Positions 1 to 7,868 of a DNA stretch of 14,330 nucleotides are shown one piece after another. A model generated the notes under the pieces. The model was not told the origin of the DNA and did no database searches. It worked only from the letters and a program-made list of their open reading frames with translations. This DNA comes from Melioribacteraceae bacterium (GTDB lineage: Bacteria; Bacteroidota; Ignavibacteria; Ignavibacteriales; Melioribacteraceae), in assembly GCA_023230485.1 (NCBI GenBank), contig JALNXG010000084.1:1-14330 (forward strand), in the 5' to 3' direction. How positions within the stretch are numbered: position 1 is the first letter of the stretch; each line of letters opens with the position of its first letter. The translations under genes were made by a program, and so were the position numbers.

Positions 1-1349
1 ATTTCTGTAATATAAATCGGCTTATTGAATTTCTCTAATCTTTCCAACAAACGAACTATATCAGATAGATCACGTTGAGGGAAATAGATTTGAATACCGA
101 GTACATCGAAATCCACTCCTCCTTCAATCATATCTGCAATATATTTTCTTGGTGATCGGAGTGGACGAGTAGCATCCATTCTCGACATTCTTCCATGTGC
201 TGCATATTCAGCCCATGGACAGCAGTTATTAATTATCCTTACAACTTTGGGATTTATCTCTTTCGTTCTATCACAAGCCAATTTAGTTATCTCAAGTATC
301 TGTGCTTCACTATGATTATGAATATTTGCCCAATCATGATATTCGTTTATTACTTCCCATTGTAGAATCTTATCGCCATAATGAGTAAGCAGATTGTAAG
401 TATGCTTTTCAACATACTTTTTTAATTCATCAAAATTTTTGTTCTTAAGCCAATCAGGTGTAACGGTCGGATGAAACCAAAATAATGGACGCCCCTGAAT
501 TGGAATATTATTTTCGGTCAGCCAATCTACTATATTATCTTTTATACCCCAGTTATATCTACCCTCGGTTGGCTCAAAAAGTTCATACCATGAATCCCAT
601 ATATAATGAGTAGAAGTGGCAAAGGTCATGAGTTCAGAAAATCTTTTTATAAAATCTTCCGATTTAGCCCAAACATACTGTCGGCTTTCACATCCGAAAT
701 AAACCTTATCATTTCTCTTATGATTAAAAATGTTCCATTCAGCATGTTCAAGTTCTATCTTCTCACCTGCATGTAAAGCATAAAGCAAGGCACTATCAGA
801 TAATCTCGCAACTGATTCTGCATCTTTCCCTCTCTTACCTGCAGATTCAAATAATTCTAATGAAAGAGCATTTAAGTGATTTACTTCCGGGGAAAATATT
901 GTCCCCGTTTTTTCGTACTGCTTCATCACCCTATTATTACGTACTGTTCTTGACTTCGCAAGTTCATAATTAAAATTTAGTTGTGCGCCTTTATTAAAAT
1001 CTTTTATGGAGAATAGCTCTCCTCCATTATCAGCGGCAAGAGAAATATTTCCAAATCCTTCAATAAACCATTGTGTATTTACCGAGAACCTGCGGTCTTT
1101 AAGTTCAGCGGGCACAACAATACCATCCTGTGCAATTTTTATACTTGATTTGAATGGGTCTTCAAGTTCATCTGTCAAATAAGCAAAGTTCATTTTATTC
1201 ATCCATGGATGTGGAAATGGTTTAAAGACCAAATCACCCGCGGTTTGTGCAAATATATTTGATGCTTTACCTATTGAAGGAGATAACCCTAACGCAGCCG
1301 CTGCTAGACTTCCTCTAAATAAAAAATTTCTTCTATTGATTGAATCCAT
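1..1349 (-). CDS. GH10-like glycoside hydrolase with Tat signal (paralogue A, 3' end cut by window edge)
   Basis: An open frame of 449 codons starts at the ATG at 1349 and runs off the left edge without a stop. AGGAAA at 1355..1360 supports the start, 13 bases after the previous gene. The N-terminus MDSINRRNFLFRG followed by an Ala/Leu-rich stretch is a Tat-type signal, so periplasmic or surface export is predicted. Residues 40-135 form the beta-rich module shared with the four upstream paralogues (AADNGG 105-110, NYELAKSR 127-134). Residues 136-215 look helical. The GH10-type barrel starts near FGC 218-220. Visible barrel motifs are FEPTEGRYNW (258-267), GRPLFWF (286-292), acid/base WEVINE (E336), NNCCP (374-378), LGIQIYF (417-423) and ITE, whose E449 is the predicted nucleophile and the last whole codon. 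Strand 8 lies outside the window. By N-terminal sequence it is the most divergent of the five. GH10-like glycosidase is well supported; the substrate is unknown. Confidence 0.85.
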   Translation of the reverse strand, partial: MDSINRRNFLFRGSLAAAALGLSPSIGKASNIFAQTAGDLVFKPFPHPWMNKMNFAYLTDELEDPFKSSIKIAQDGIVVPAELKDRRFSVNTQWFIEGFGNISLAADNGGELFSIKDFNKGAQLNFNYELAKSRTVRNNRVMKQYEKTGTIFSPEVNHLNALSLELFESAGKRGKDAESVARLSDSALLYALHAGEKIELEHAEWNIFNHKRNDKVYFGCESRQYVWAKSEDFIKRFSELMTFATSTHYIWDSWYELFEPTEGRYNWGIKDNIVDWLTENNIPIQGRPLFWFHPTVTPDWLKNKNFDELKKYVEKHTYNLLTHYGDKILQWEVINEYHDWANIHNHSEAQILEITKLACDRTKEINPKVVRIINNCCPWAEYAAHGRMSRMDATRPLRSPRKYIADMIEGGVDFDVLGIQIYFPQRDLSDIVRLLERLEKFNKPIYITE

Positions 1350-1362
1350 ATTGTTTTCCTAA

Positions 1363-2886
1363 TTAATAATTACCAAATGATTTTCTTAATTTAACTAATC
1401 GATCACATGCAGATTTTTTTTCTCCATTGATAGAACGAATAATGCCGCCTGATTTTAAGAATCCATACGGATCCGCAAAATCGTACCAGTTAGTTGCCTC
1501 AATAAAGGGTTTTGAATATCCGATCGTAAATGTATCTTCAAGCCAATCGGCTTGCAGTTCTTCATCCCAATGACGATGCCATTCATAAGGCTGTGTTGAC
1601 CAATCAAGATCATCTTCATGGAACTCTAATGTAATTCCTTTTGAAGGAGAACCGATTTCTGCAAGGTGCATCTTCTTACCTAGTGATCCGTATCGTTCTA
1701 ATATCCCGATTGTCTCAGGCAATGTTCTATGAACAAAATATACTTGAGCTCCAATCAGATCAAAATCCGTTCCTGCTTCAATTACATCTTTTGTAAATTG
1801 ATAAGGAGTTCTCTGTGGAAATTTCGCATCACTTACTCCCCATTTTTTAAGCTGTACATACTCTGCAAACGGACAACAGTTATTTATTAATAATTTTATT
1901 TTTGGATTAGCAGCTCTCGCTACATCACATGCAAATTTTGTAATCTCTACAACTTGATCATTATTAAGCTGTAATTCATTTGCCCAATCGTGCATCTCAT
2001 TCACTACTTCCCAAACTTTAATTTTATCTCCATAATAACCGATCACATCATTGATATGTTTTTCCAAATAAAGTTTTAGCTGATCGAACGATTTCATTTT
2101 TAACCAATTCGGTGTAACCCATTTATGTAGCCATAACAATGGTCTTCCCAAAACTGTTACATCTCGTTTAATCAATTCATCAAGAAGTTTTTCTCTTTCT
2201 GCAAATTGTTTTTTACCTTCGTTCTCCTCGAAATTAATTATATCACCAATCAGGTAATGAGTAATTGTAGCGAAATTGAATAACTCCGTAAATCGTTCAA
2301 AGAAAAGTTCTTCATTCATTTTAAAATATCCACGAGTATCACAACCGAAGAGATAATCTTTCCTCACTCCATTTTTTGCTATATCAAAACGTGCTTTCTC
2401 CATCTCCAACATCTCTGCGGCATTCATAGAGTATTTTAATGAACTTTGTGAATACACGGCACATAATTCACCGGTATTATTATTAGCTTTATCCAAATAG
2501 TCGGATGCAATATCATAGTTCTTTTGAAATTCAATCGAAGGAATAAATCCATCATTTCTGAATTTATCTATTCTTAGCTTAATTCTGCAAATTCTTGTTT
2601 TAGCTAATTCATAATTAAGATTAAATTCGACCGTACCATTTGCTGATGATTCATAAAGTGCACCTTCATTATCTGCCGGAATAAATAGATATCCAAAGCC
2701 TTCAACGTTCCACCTTACCGTAATTGAAAATTTTTTGCCTGTATCTTCTATTCTAATTCCATCTTGATCTATTACTATACTAGAGTAAAATACATCGCCA
2801 TTCTCGTCTTGAGTTAGTACAAAATTATGTAAATGAGGTCCGGGACCTTTTTGTACAAAATATGGTTTGAATATTATTTGTTTCAT
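1363..2886 (-). CDS. GH10-like glycoside hydrolase, no signal peptide (paralogue B)
   Basis: A complete 507-residue member of the array. It begins MKQIIFKPYFVQKG, directly at the N-terminal module, with no signal peptide. The frame upstream of the ATG reaches a stop (TAG at 2899..2901) within five codons, so no signal was missed. AGGAA at 2896..2900 supports the start. Module motifs are RWNVEGFGY (58-66), ADNEG (71-75, where the paralogues have ADNGG) and NYELAKTR. The barrel runs from FGCDTRGY (180-187) to the C-terminus. Predicted acid/base is E297 in WEVVNE; predicted nucleophile is E410 in HLAEIG. It has GRPLLWL (247-253), NNCCPFAEY (335-343), GAQVYF (379-384) and strand-8 ATNWYDFADP. The xylan-binding EN-x-MKW of classical GH10 enzymes is replaced by ATITHYL. 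A cytoplasmic glycosidase acting on imported oligosaccharide, or a partner exported with a Tat-bearing paralogue, are both possible. Confidence 0.88.
   Translation of the reverse strand: MKQIIFKPYFVQKGPGPHLHNFVLTQDENGDVFYSSIVIDQDGIRIEDTGKKFSITVRWNVEGFGYLFIPADNEGALYESSANGTVEFNLNYELAKTRICRIKLRIDKFRNDGFIPSIEFQKNYDIASDYLDKANNNTGELCAVYSQSSLKYSMNAAEMLEMEKARFDIAKNGVRKDYLFGCDTRGYFKMNEELFFERFTELFNFATITHYLIGDIINFEENEGKKQFAEREKLLDELIKRDVTVLGRPLLWLHKWVTPNWLKMKSFDQLKLYLEKHINDVIGYYGDKIKVWEVVNEMHDWANELQLNNDQVVEITKFACDVARAANPKIKLLINNCCPFAEYVQLKKWGVSDAKFPQRTPYQFTKDVIEAGTDFDLIGAQVYFVHRTLPETIGILERYGSLGKKMHLAEIGSPSKGITLEFHEDDLDWSTQPYEWHRHWDEELQADWLEDTFTIGYSKPFIEATNWYDFADPYGFLKSGGIIRSINGEKKSACDRLVKLRKSFGNY
1559..1582 (-). 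repeat. 24-base exact direct repeat, copy 1 (inside paralogue B)
   Basis: It is identical to 3114..3137 and encodes the WHRHWDE-type motif that precedes strand 8 of the barrel. It is a coding remnant of the gene duplication, not a separate element. Confidence 0.8.
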
Positions 2887-2908
2887 TAAAATATATTCCT
2901 ATTTGGCA

Positions 2909-4627
2909 TTAACCTTTAGAGGCATCTTTCCATTTTTTTCTTAATTGTGTGAATTTATTATAAACTTCTTTTTTTGATCCATCAGTAGATGATAAAATTC
3001 CACCGTTTTTTATGAACGAATAGCCGTCTATTTGATCGTACCAATTAATTGCTTCGATCCAGGGCTTGCTATAATGGAGGGTATAAATTTTTTCCATCCA
3101 TTCAGCCTGCAAATCTTCATCCCAATGACGATGCCATGTATATGGTACGTCCGGCATTGATGTATCTTCCCATCCCTCTTTTTTATTATGACAGTTGCAT
3201 CCAGAAGTAGTTCCTATCTCGGTTACTTGTACCGGTTTACCAAATTTTTCTAATCTTTCCATCATTCTTATTATATCTGCAAGATCACGGTTTGAATATT
3301 GATAATAAAGCTGTTGCCCCGTGAGAGTGAAATCCACTCCTGCCTCATAACACATTTTTATAAATTGATGCGGAGTAACGAGAGGGAATTTAGAATCGAA
3401 TCTGCTCCAATCGATTATTTGAATATAATCTGCTTGAATACAGCAATTATTTATTAAACGATGAACTTTTGGATTAACAGATTTAGCTGTTTCTGCAATA
3501 AGCTTAGCAACTTCCACCATCTGATCAGGTTTGAGTTTTAGTATATTATCAAAATCATGTGCCTCATTAATTATTTCCCATGCATACATCTCATCACCGT
3601 AATGTCCAACCATATCTTTAGTAAATTTCTCAGCGTACTTTAATATTTCTGGATAAGATTTATCAGTAAGCCATTTTGGACAGCAGCATTCATCTGCCCA
3701 GAATAATGGTCGACCTTCTACCTTAATCCCTCGCTTACGAAGCTCCTTAAATTTTTCATCTGTTCTATCCCAATTGTATTGACCCTCATTCGGCTGGAAT
3801 CCATTTAGGTAATATGTAATTGTAGCATAATTAAAAGTTTCTGAAAAAAGATCCATGAAAAGATTATGATCCATCTCCTTCCAATCTTCTGTATCGCAGC
3901 CTAAGAAAAAATCTTCACGATATTTATTTCTTGCAATATCATACCATGCTTTATCTAATTCTAACATTTCACCTACATGCATTGCATAGTAAAGACCCTT
4001 CTGAGAATTTTGTGCTCTTTTTAATTCATCGTTTTCTGCTCTTCTTGCATTATCTAAAAATTCATCACTAAGATCGAGGAATGCCTTCACTTCTTTGTTC
4101 GGTACATATCCCTCTTTTGCAAATTTTATTATACGATTATTATTTGCTGTAATACGGGATTTTGCAAGTTCATAATTCAAATTATATTTTAATTCTTTTC
4201 CACCTTGAGGAAGGGAGTAATATTCACCCCCATTATCGGCAGTCATATAAATATATCCAAAGCCTTCTACATTCCATCTTACATTAATTCCAAATTTCTC
4301 TTTACCCGCTGCATCAGAGATCGAAACGCCATTATCATCAACAAAAATATTTGAATAAAATGCGTCCCATTCTGTATCACTCGCGAATGCCCAACTTGGA
4401 AAATCCCAATCTTCGGGACCAATATTCTTAAATGATTTTATTCTGCCGAGATGCGGACCTTTTCCGTTCTGAACAATATATGGTTTGAATAATATTTTCC
4501 CTTTTTCAGTATTTATTCTCGTTCTACTTTCAGTAAATATTGTCGGAGCTGCAATTATACTTTTAGAGAGTGCTGATATACCCACTCCTGCAATTGCGCT
4601 TTTTATCAAAAAATTTCTTCTATCCAT
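2909..4627 (-). CDS. GH10-like glycoside hydrolase with Tat signal, cysteine-rich (paralogue C)
   Basis: A complete protein of 572 residues. MDRRNFLIKSAIAG and a hydrophobic stretch ending near IIAAP (24-28) form a Tat-type signal. The following PTIFTESRT is nearly the same as in paralogue E, so these two signals share an origin. The Shine-Dalgarno-like GGAGA (4638..4642) lies inside the last codons of the preceding gene, 4 bases away, suggesting translational coupling. The N-terminal module has an extra loop (about 63-78) before the conserved FASDTEWDAFYS. Barrel motifs are FQPNEGQYNW (277-286), GRPLFW (305-310), acid/base E355 in WEIINE, NNCC (393-396), TGQQLYY (436-442), nucleophile E470 in QVTEIG and INWYDQID. 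It is unusually rich in cysteine around the active-site face: CCC at 314-316, CC at 395-396, and C477 and C479. These may form disulfides in the periplasm or bind a metal. Substrate unknown. Confidence 0.88.
   Translation of the reverse strand: MDRRNFLIKSAIAGVGISALSKSIIAAPTIFTESRTRINTEKGKILFKPYIVQNGKGPHLGRIKSFKNIGPEDWDFPSWAFASDTEWDAFYSNIFVDDNGVSISDAAGKEKFGINVRWNVEGFGYIYMTADNGGEYYSLPQGGKELKYNLNYELAKSRITANNNRIIKFAKEGYVPNKEVKAFLDLSDEFLDNARRAENDELKRAQNSQKGLYYAMHVGEMLELDKAWYDIARNKYREDFFLGCDTEDWKEMDHNLFMDLFSETFNYATITYYLNGFQPNEGQYNWDRTDEKFKELRKRGIKVEGRPLFWADECCCPKWLTDKSYPEILKYAEKFTKDMVGHYGDEMYAWEIINEAHDFDNILKLKPDQMVEVAKLIAETAKSVNPKVHRLINNCCIQADYIQIIDWSRFDSKFPLVTPHQFIKMCYEAGVDFTLTGQQLYYQYSNRDLADIIRMMERLEKFGKPVQVTEIGTTSGCNCHNKKEGWEDTSMPDVPYTWHRHWDEDLQAEWMEKIYTLHYSKPWIEAINWYDQIDGYSFIKNGGILSSTDGSKKEVYNKFTQLRKKWKDASKG
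3114..3137 (-). repeat. 24-base exact direct repeat, copy 2 (inside paralogue C)
   Basis: It is identical to 1559..1582 and in the same codon register (WHRHWDE). The match ends at single-base differences on both sides. It is among the longer exact DNA matches I could spot between paralogues. Confidence 0.8.
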
Positions 4628-4631
4628 GAGT

Positions 4632-6173
4632 TTATATTCTCCACTTATTCTTTAATTCACTGATTCTTTGGAAAGCTAATTTTTTATCACCTTTAGTATT
4701 GCGCAATATTCCACCATTCTTTATCCAGCCATACGGATCAACAAAATCATAAAGATTAACGGCTTCAATCCATGGTTTACTAAATGCAAGAGTATATATC
4801 CCTTCATACCAATCAGCTTGTAATTCTTCGTCCCATGGTCTATGCCATATATAAGGCTCTAATGATATTTCGAGCGAACCATTCTTAATTGATGTTTCTG
4901 TGGGACCTGATGAAGTTCCAAATTCTGTAATTTGAACTGGTTTGCCTAATGCCTCTAATCTTTCTAAATAAATAATTATATCGGATAAATCCCTATATGG
5001 GAAATACATTTGTTGACCCATAATAGTAAAATCTACATTTGCCTCGATTAGTTCTTTCATAAATTGAATTGGTGTTCGCTGTCTATATTCAGCATCGAGA
5101 TCACCCCATTTTTTCATTTGAACATATTCAGCATAAGGGCAGCAATTATTTATTAATCGATGAACTTTTGGATTAGTGGCTTTTGCTACATCACAAGCTA
5201 ATTTTGTTACTTCTACAATCTGTTCTGGATTTAGCTTTAATTCATTAGCCCAATCGTGAGCTTCGTTAATTACTTCCCAGGCGTACATTTGATCGCCATA
5301 ATGTCCAACTACTTCCTTTGTATGTTTTTCTACATACTTTAATAAGTCGCTATATTTCTTTGTTCTTAACCAATCTGGTGTTGTAGTTTTATAAAAATAA
5401 AATAAAGGTCTTCCTTCTACCGTTATCCCTTTTTTGCGTAATTCATTTACTAATTGATCCCTCTGCGAAAATCGTAAATCTCCTTGAGTTGGTTCAAAAT
5501 CGGGATATGAACTACTTGTAAGATAATGCGTAATTGTAGCATAATTAAAAAGCTTTGGAAATTCTTCCAAAAAAAGATCAGGATCTATTTGGAAATAACT
5601 TCTGGCATCGCACCCCATAAAAAATTTATCTCTCTTTCCATTGCGATAAATATCAAATTGAGCTTTTTCTAATTCGATCATCTCACTTACGCGCATTGCG
5701 TATAATAATGACTTCTGAGAATATTCACCGCATTTTAATTCATCATCTATATATTTCGAAGCATCGCTAAAAAGGTCTTCTGAAAGATGGAATAATGCAT
5801 CCACTTCTTTCGAAGGCTGCCATCCCACCTGTTTATGAGAATTATATCTCTTCCGATTCCTCATTATTCTACTCTTTACAAGTTCATAATTCAGATTCAG
5901 TGTAATTGATTTGCCCGATTCTGGAAGAAGATAAAATTCTCCTCCATTATCTGCCGTAATATATATGTATCCAAATTCTTCTACATTCCATCTTACATTA
6001 ATACCGAATTTTTCTTTTCCAAAAGTGTTCGTAATTTTTACAATCCCTTTACTCGATGAGATATCAGAATAAAATGAATCCCAATTTTCATCACTTGCAT
6101 ATGCCCAATCTAAAAGATTAGGACCTGAGCCTCTCTGAACGAATACAGCTTTGAATATTAATTCTCCATTCAT
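4632..6173 (-). CDS. GH10-like glycoside hydrolase, no signal peptide (paralogue D)
   Basis: A complete protein of 513 residues starting MNGELIFKAVFVQRG, directly at the shared N-terminal module. The upstream frame hits a stop (TAG at 6183..6185), so a longer signal-bearing form is ruled out. The gene lies 4 bases after paralogue E, and its AGGGT motif (6180..6184) overlaps that gene's stop codon, which suggests coupled translation. Module motifs are RWNVEEFGY (61-69), TADNGG (73-78) and NYELVKSR. Barrel motifs are FEPTQGDLRF (226-235), GRPLFYF (254-260), acid/base E304 in WEVINE, NNCCPYAEY (342-350), GQQMYF (386-391) and nucleophile E417 in QITEFG. Two aromatic positions differ from the paralogues: GRPLFW becomes GRPLFY, and strand-8 NW becomes NL (473-474). 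The NW tryptophan aligns with a conserved substrate-stacking Trp of GH10 xylanases. This may change specificity. Predicted cytoplasmic unless carried out by a partner. Confidence 0.88.
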   Translation of the reverse strand: MNGELIFKAVFVQRGSGPNLLDWAYASDENWDSFYSDISSSKGIVKITNTFGKEKFGINVRWNVEEFGYIYITADNGGEFYLLPESGKSITLNLNYELVKSRIMRNRKRYNSHKQVGWQPSKEVDALFHLSEDLFSDASKYIDDELKCGEYSQKSLLYAMRVSEMIELEKAQFDIYRNGKRDKFFMGCDARSYFQIDPDLFLEEFPKLFNYATITHYLTSSSYPDFEPTQGDLRFSQRDQLVNELRKKGITVEGRPLFYFYKTTTPDWLRTKKYSDLLKYVEKHTKEVVGHYGDQMYAWEVINEAHDWANELKLNPEQIVEVTKLACDVAKATNPKVHRLINNCCPYAEYVQMKKWGDLDAEYRQRTPIQFMKELIEANVDFTIMGQQMYFPYRDLSDIIIYLERLEALGKPVQITEFGTSSGPTETSIKNGSLEISLEPYIWHRPWDEELQADWYEGIYTLAFSKPWIEAVNLYDFVDPYGWIKNGGILRNTKGDKKLAFQRISELKNKWRI

Positions 6174-6177
6174 AATC

Positions 6178-7860
6178 TTACCCTATTTTATGTCCTAATT
6201 TATTTTGAAGTTTTTGCAATCGATAGAAAGATTCTTTTTTCTCCCCTTTAACTGTTCTTAAGATGCCACCATTTACCATAAAAGAGCCTGGATCAATAAA
6301 ATCGAACCAATTAATTGCTTTAATAAATGGTTTACTATAATAAAGAGTATATGTATCTTCGAGCCAATCAGCTTGTGTTTGTTCGTCCCACATTCGATGC
6401 CATAGAGGTGGTTCATTGGGCATCTCTCCCCTTCCAGATTTTATTGCATCATTTGTTGGACCTCCACTTACACCAATCTCAGATATTTGCATTGGCTTCC
6501 CTAAACTTGCCAAGTTCTCCATAATGATTATTGAATCCTGCAAATCTCTATATGGGTAATACATCTGCTGTTCTAAAATATCGAAATCGATTCCTGCTTC
6601 TATCAAGTCTTTAGAAAATTTATAAGGAGAACGCTGTTTCATAGTGGCTTTCTTGCCTGAATAACTTCTCATTTGAACATACTCTGCAAATGGACAGCAG
6701 TTATTAACTGTTCGTTTAACATTAGGAGCAATAGATTTTGCAGTGTCATTTATCAATCGCGTTAATTCAGTAATTTGTTCCGGAGTTAGCATTAATTCAT
6801 TTGCCCAATCATGAAGCTCATTTACAACTTCCATTGCATAGAGGCTCTCTCCAAATCGCTTCATTGTATCTATTGTTAATTTCTCGGCATATTTTAATAA
6901 TTGATCGTACTTCATATTTCGTAACCAATCCGGGATGCAGCAATCATGAAACCAGAATAACAATCGTTCTTGCGATTTTATATTTCTTTCTGCTAATTTT
7001 TTGATTAAAAGCTCTCTTGATTCGGGATTTATTACTCCGGGCGAGGATTGATAGTCGCTCATCATTCCATCCCCTTTTGCAACGAACGTAATATTAGCAT
7101 AATTGAATACTTCTGAGAATCGATCTAAGAATGTATCTTGATACATTTGATAAAAGCTTCTTGCATCGCATCCGAAGAAGAATCCTTCTCGAGTTCCCAT
7201 CTTTGCTATATCATATTTAGCTTTCTCGAGTTCCAACATTTCACTTGCCCACATAGCATACATTAAAGATTTCTGCGATAATTCACCGCATTTCTCTTTG
7301 TTGTTTCTTGCTTTCTCGGAATCTTCTAATAATTCTTCAGATAATGCTAAATATGTTCGGAGTTCTTTGGATGGAAAAAAGCCATCATTTAAAAAATTAG
7401 AATATCTTTTCTTATTTCGAGCTACTCGACTTAAGGCGAATTCATAGTTAAGCAGAAGGGTTTTGGATTTTCCAAAGGGAGGCACCTCATAGAAATTTCC
7501 ACCATTATCAGCAGTTATATTTGTGTATCCAAAACCCTCTACATTCCACCTAACATTTATTCCAAATTTCTTTTCATCTTTTGTATCGGTTACTTTTATA
7601 ATATTATTATTTATCTCAATATCTGAATAGAAAGTATCCCAATTCTTATCGGTAGTCCATGCTAATGGATAAAGATTTGGTCCTCTTCCTTTTTGAACTA
7701 TAACTGGTTCAAAGATTATTTCGCTACCACCCGCAGTATTATTAGCAGTTCTTGATTTTGTAAACACCGTTGGTGCACCTATAATTGATGCTGGTAATGC
7801 AGTAGTTAGACTAATAAGTCCGCTCGTCTTAAAAAATTCTCTTCTTTTCATTCTATTCAT
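6178..7860 (-). CDS. GH10-like glycoside hydrolase with Tat signal, divergent barrel (paralogue E)
   Basis: A complete protein of 560 residues and the first GH10-like gene in transcription order, 8 bases after the transporter. MNRMKRREFFKTSG with a hydrophobic stretch to about residue 29 is a Tat-type signal. Met4 is an alternative start, and neither start has a convincing Shine-Dalgarno motif, unlike the other genes here. The module (RWNVEGFGY 104-112, TADNGG 116-121) and helical linker match the paralogues. Catalytic residues are kept: acid/base E348 in MEVVNE and nucleophile E461 in QISEIG. It differs most in the barrel. The EP-x-EG loop after strand 2 is replaced by a Gly/Ser-rich insert (about 262-279), GRPLFW becomes QERLLFW (297-303), and the WE before the acid/base becomes ME. 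NNCCP (386-390), QQMYY (431-435) and INWFDFIDP remain. A changed glycone subsite is likely; the substrate is unknown. Confidence 0.87.
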   Translation of the reverse strand: MNRMKRREFFKTSGLISLTTALPASIIGAPTVFTKSRTANNTAGGSEIIFEPVIVQKGRGPNLYPLAWTTDKNWDTFYSDIEINNNIIKVTDTKDEKKFGINVRWNVEGFGYTNITADNGGNFYEVPPFGKSKTLLLNYEFALSRVARNKKRYSNFLNDGFFPSKELRTYLALSEELLEDSEKARNNKEKCGELSQKSLMYAMWASEMLELEKAKYDIAKMGTREGFFFGCDARSFYQMYQDTFLDRFSEVFNYANITFVAKGDGMMSDYQSSPGVINPESRELLIKKLAERNIKSQERLLFWFHDCCIPDWLRNMKYDQLLKYAEKLTIDTMKRFGESLYAMEVVNELHDWANELMLTPEQITELTRLINDTAKSIAPNVKRTVNNCCPFAEYVQMRSYSGKKATMKQRSPYKFSKDLIEAGIDFDILEQQMYYPYRDLQDSIIIMENLASLGKPMQISEIGVSGGPTNDAIKSGRGEMPNEPPLWHRMWDEQTQADWLEDTYTLYYSKPFIKAINWFDFIDPGSFMVNGGILRTVKGEKKESFYRLQKLQNKLGHKIG

Positions 7861-7868
7861 ATTTTAAT

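Larger units (their letters stand above)
1..7860 (-). repeat. tandem array of five GH10-like paralogous genes
   Basis: Five consecutive genes encode proteins alignable end to end: FKPxxVQxGxGP (changed in A), RWNVEGFGY, ADN(G/E)G, NYE(L/F)A, FGC, WE(V/I)(V/I)NE, NNCC, QxY(F/Y), (T/S/A)E(I/F)G, WHRxWDE, and NGGI or SGGI near the C-terminus. Gaps are 8, 4, 4, 22 and 13 bases counting from the transporter gene. DNA identity is low overall, so the duplications look old. All complete copies are intact with both catalytic glutamates. Confidence 0.9.

Noticed and set aside
6327..7004. Two plus-strand open frames inside paralogue E (6327..6524 and 6801..7004)
   Set aside because: They are antisense to strongly conserved GH10-like coding sequence, resemble no family I know, and have no supporting context.
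1363..7860. The signal-less paralogues as frameshifted or truncated copies
   Set aside because: B and D are full length from the first module residue to the C-terminus, have their own ribosome sites, and keep both catalytic glutamates.
6178..7860. Calling the five proteins endo-1,4-beta-xylanases by name
   Set aside because: The fold and catalytic Glu fit GH10, but the xylose-binding residues are replaced, so naming the substrate would go beyond the sequence.
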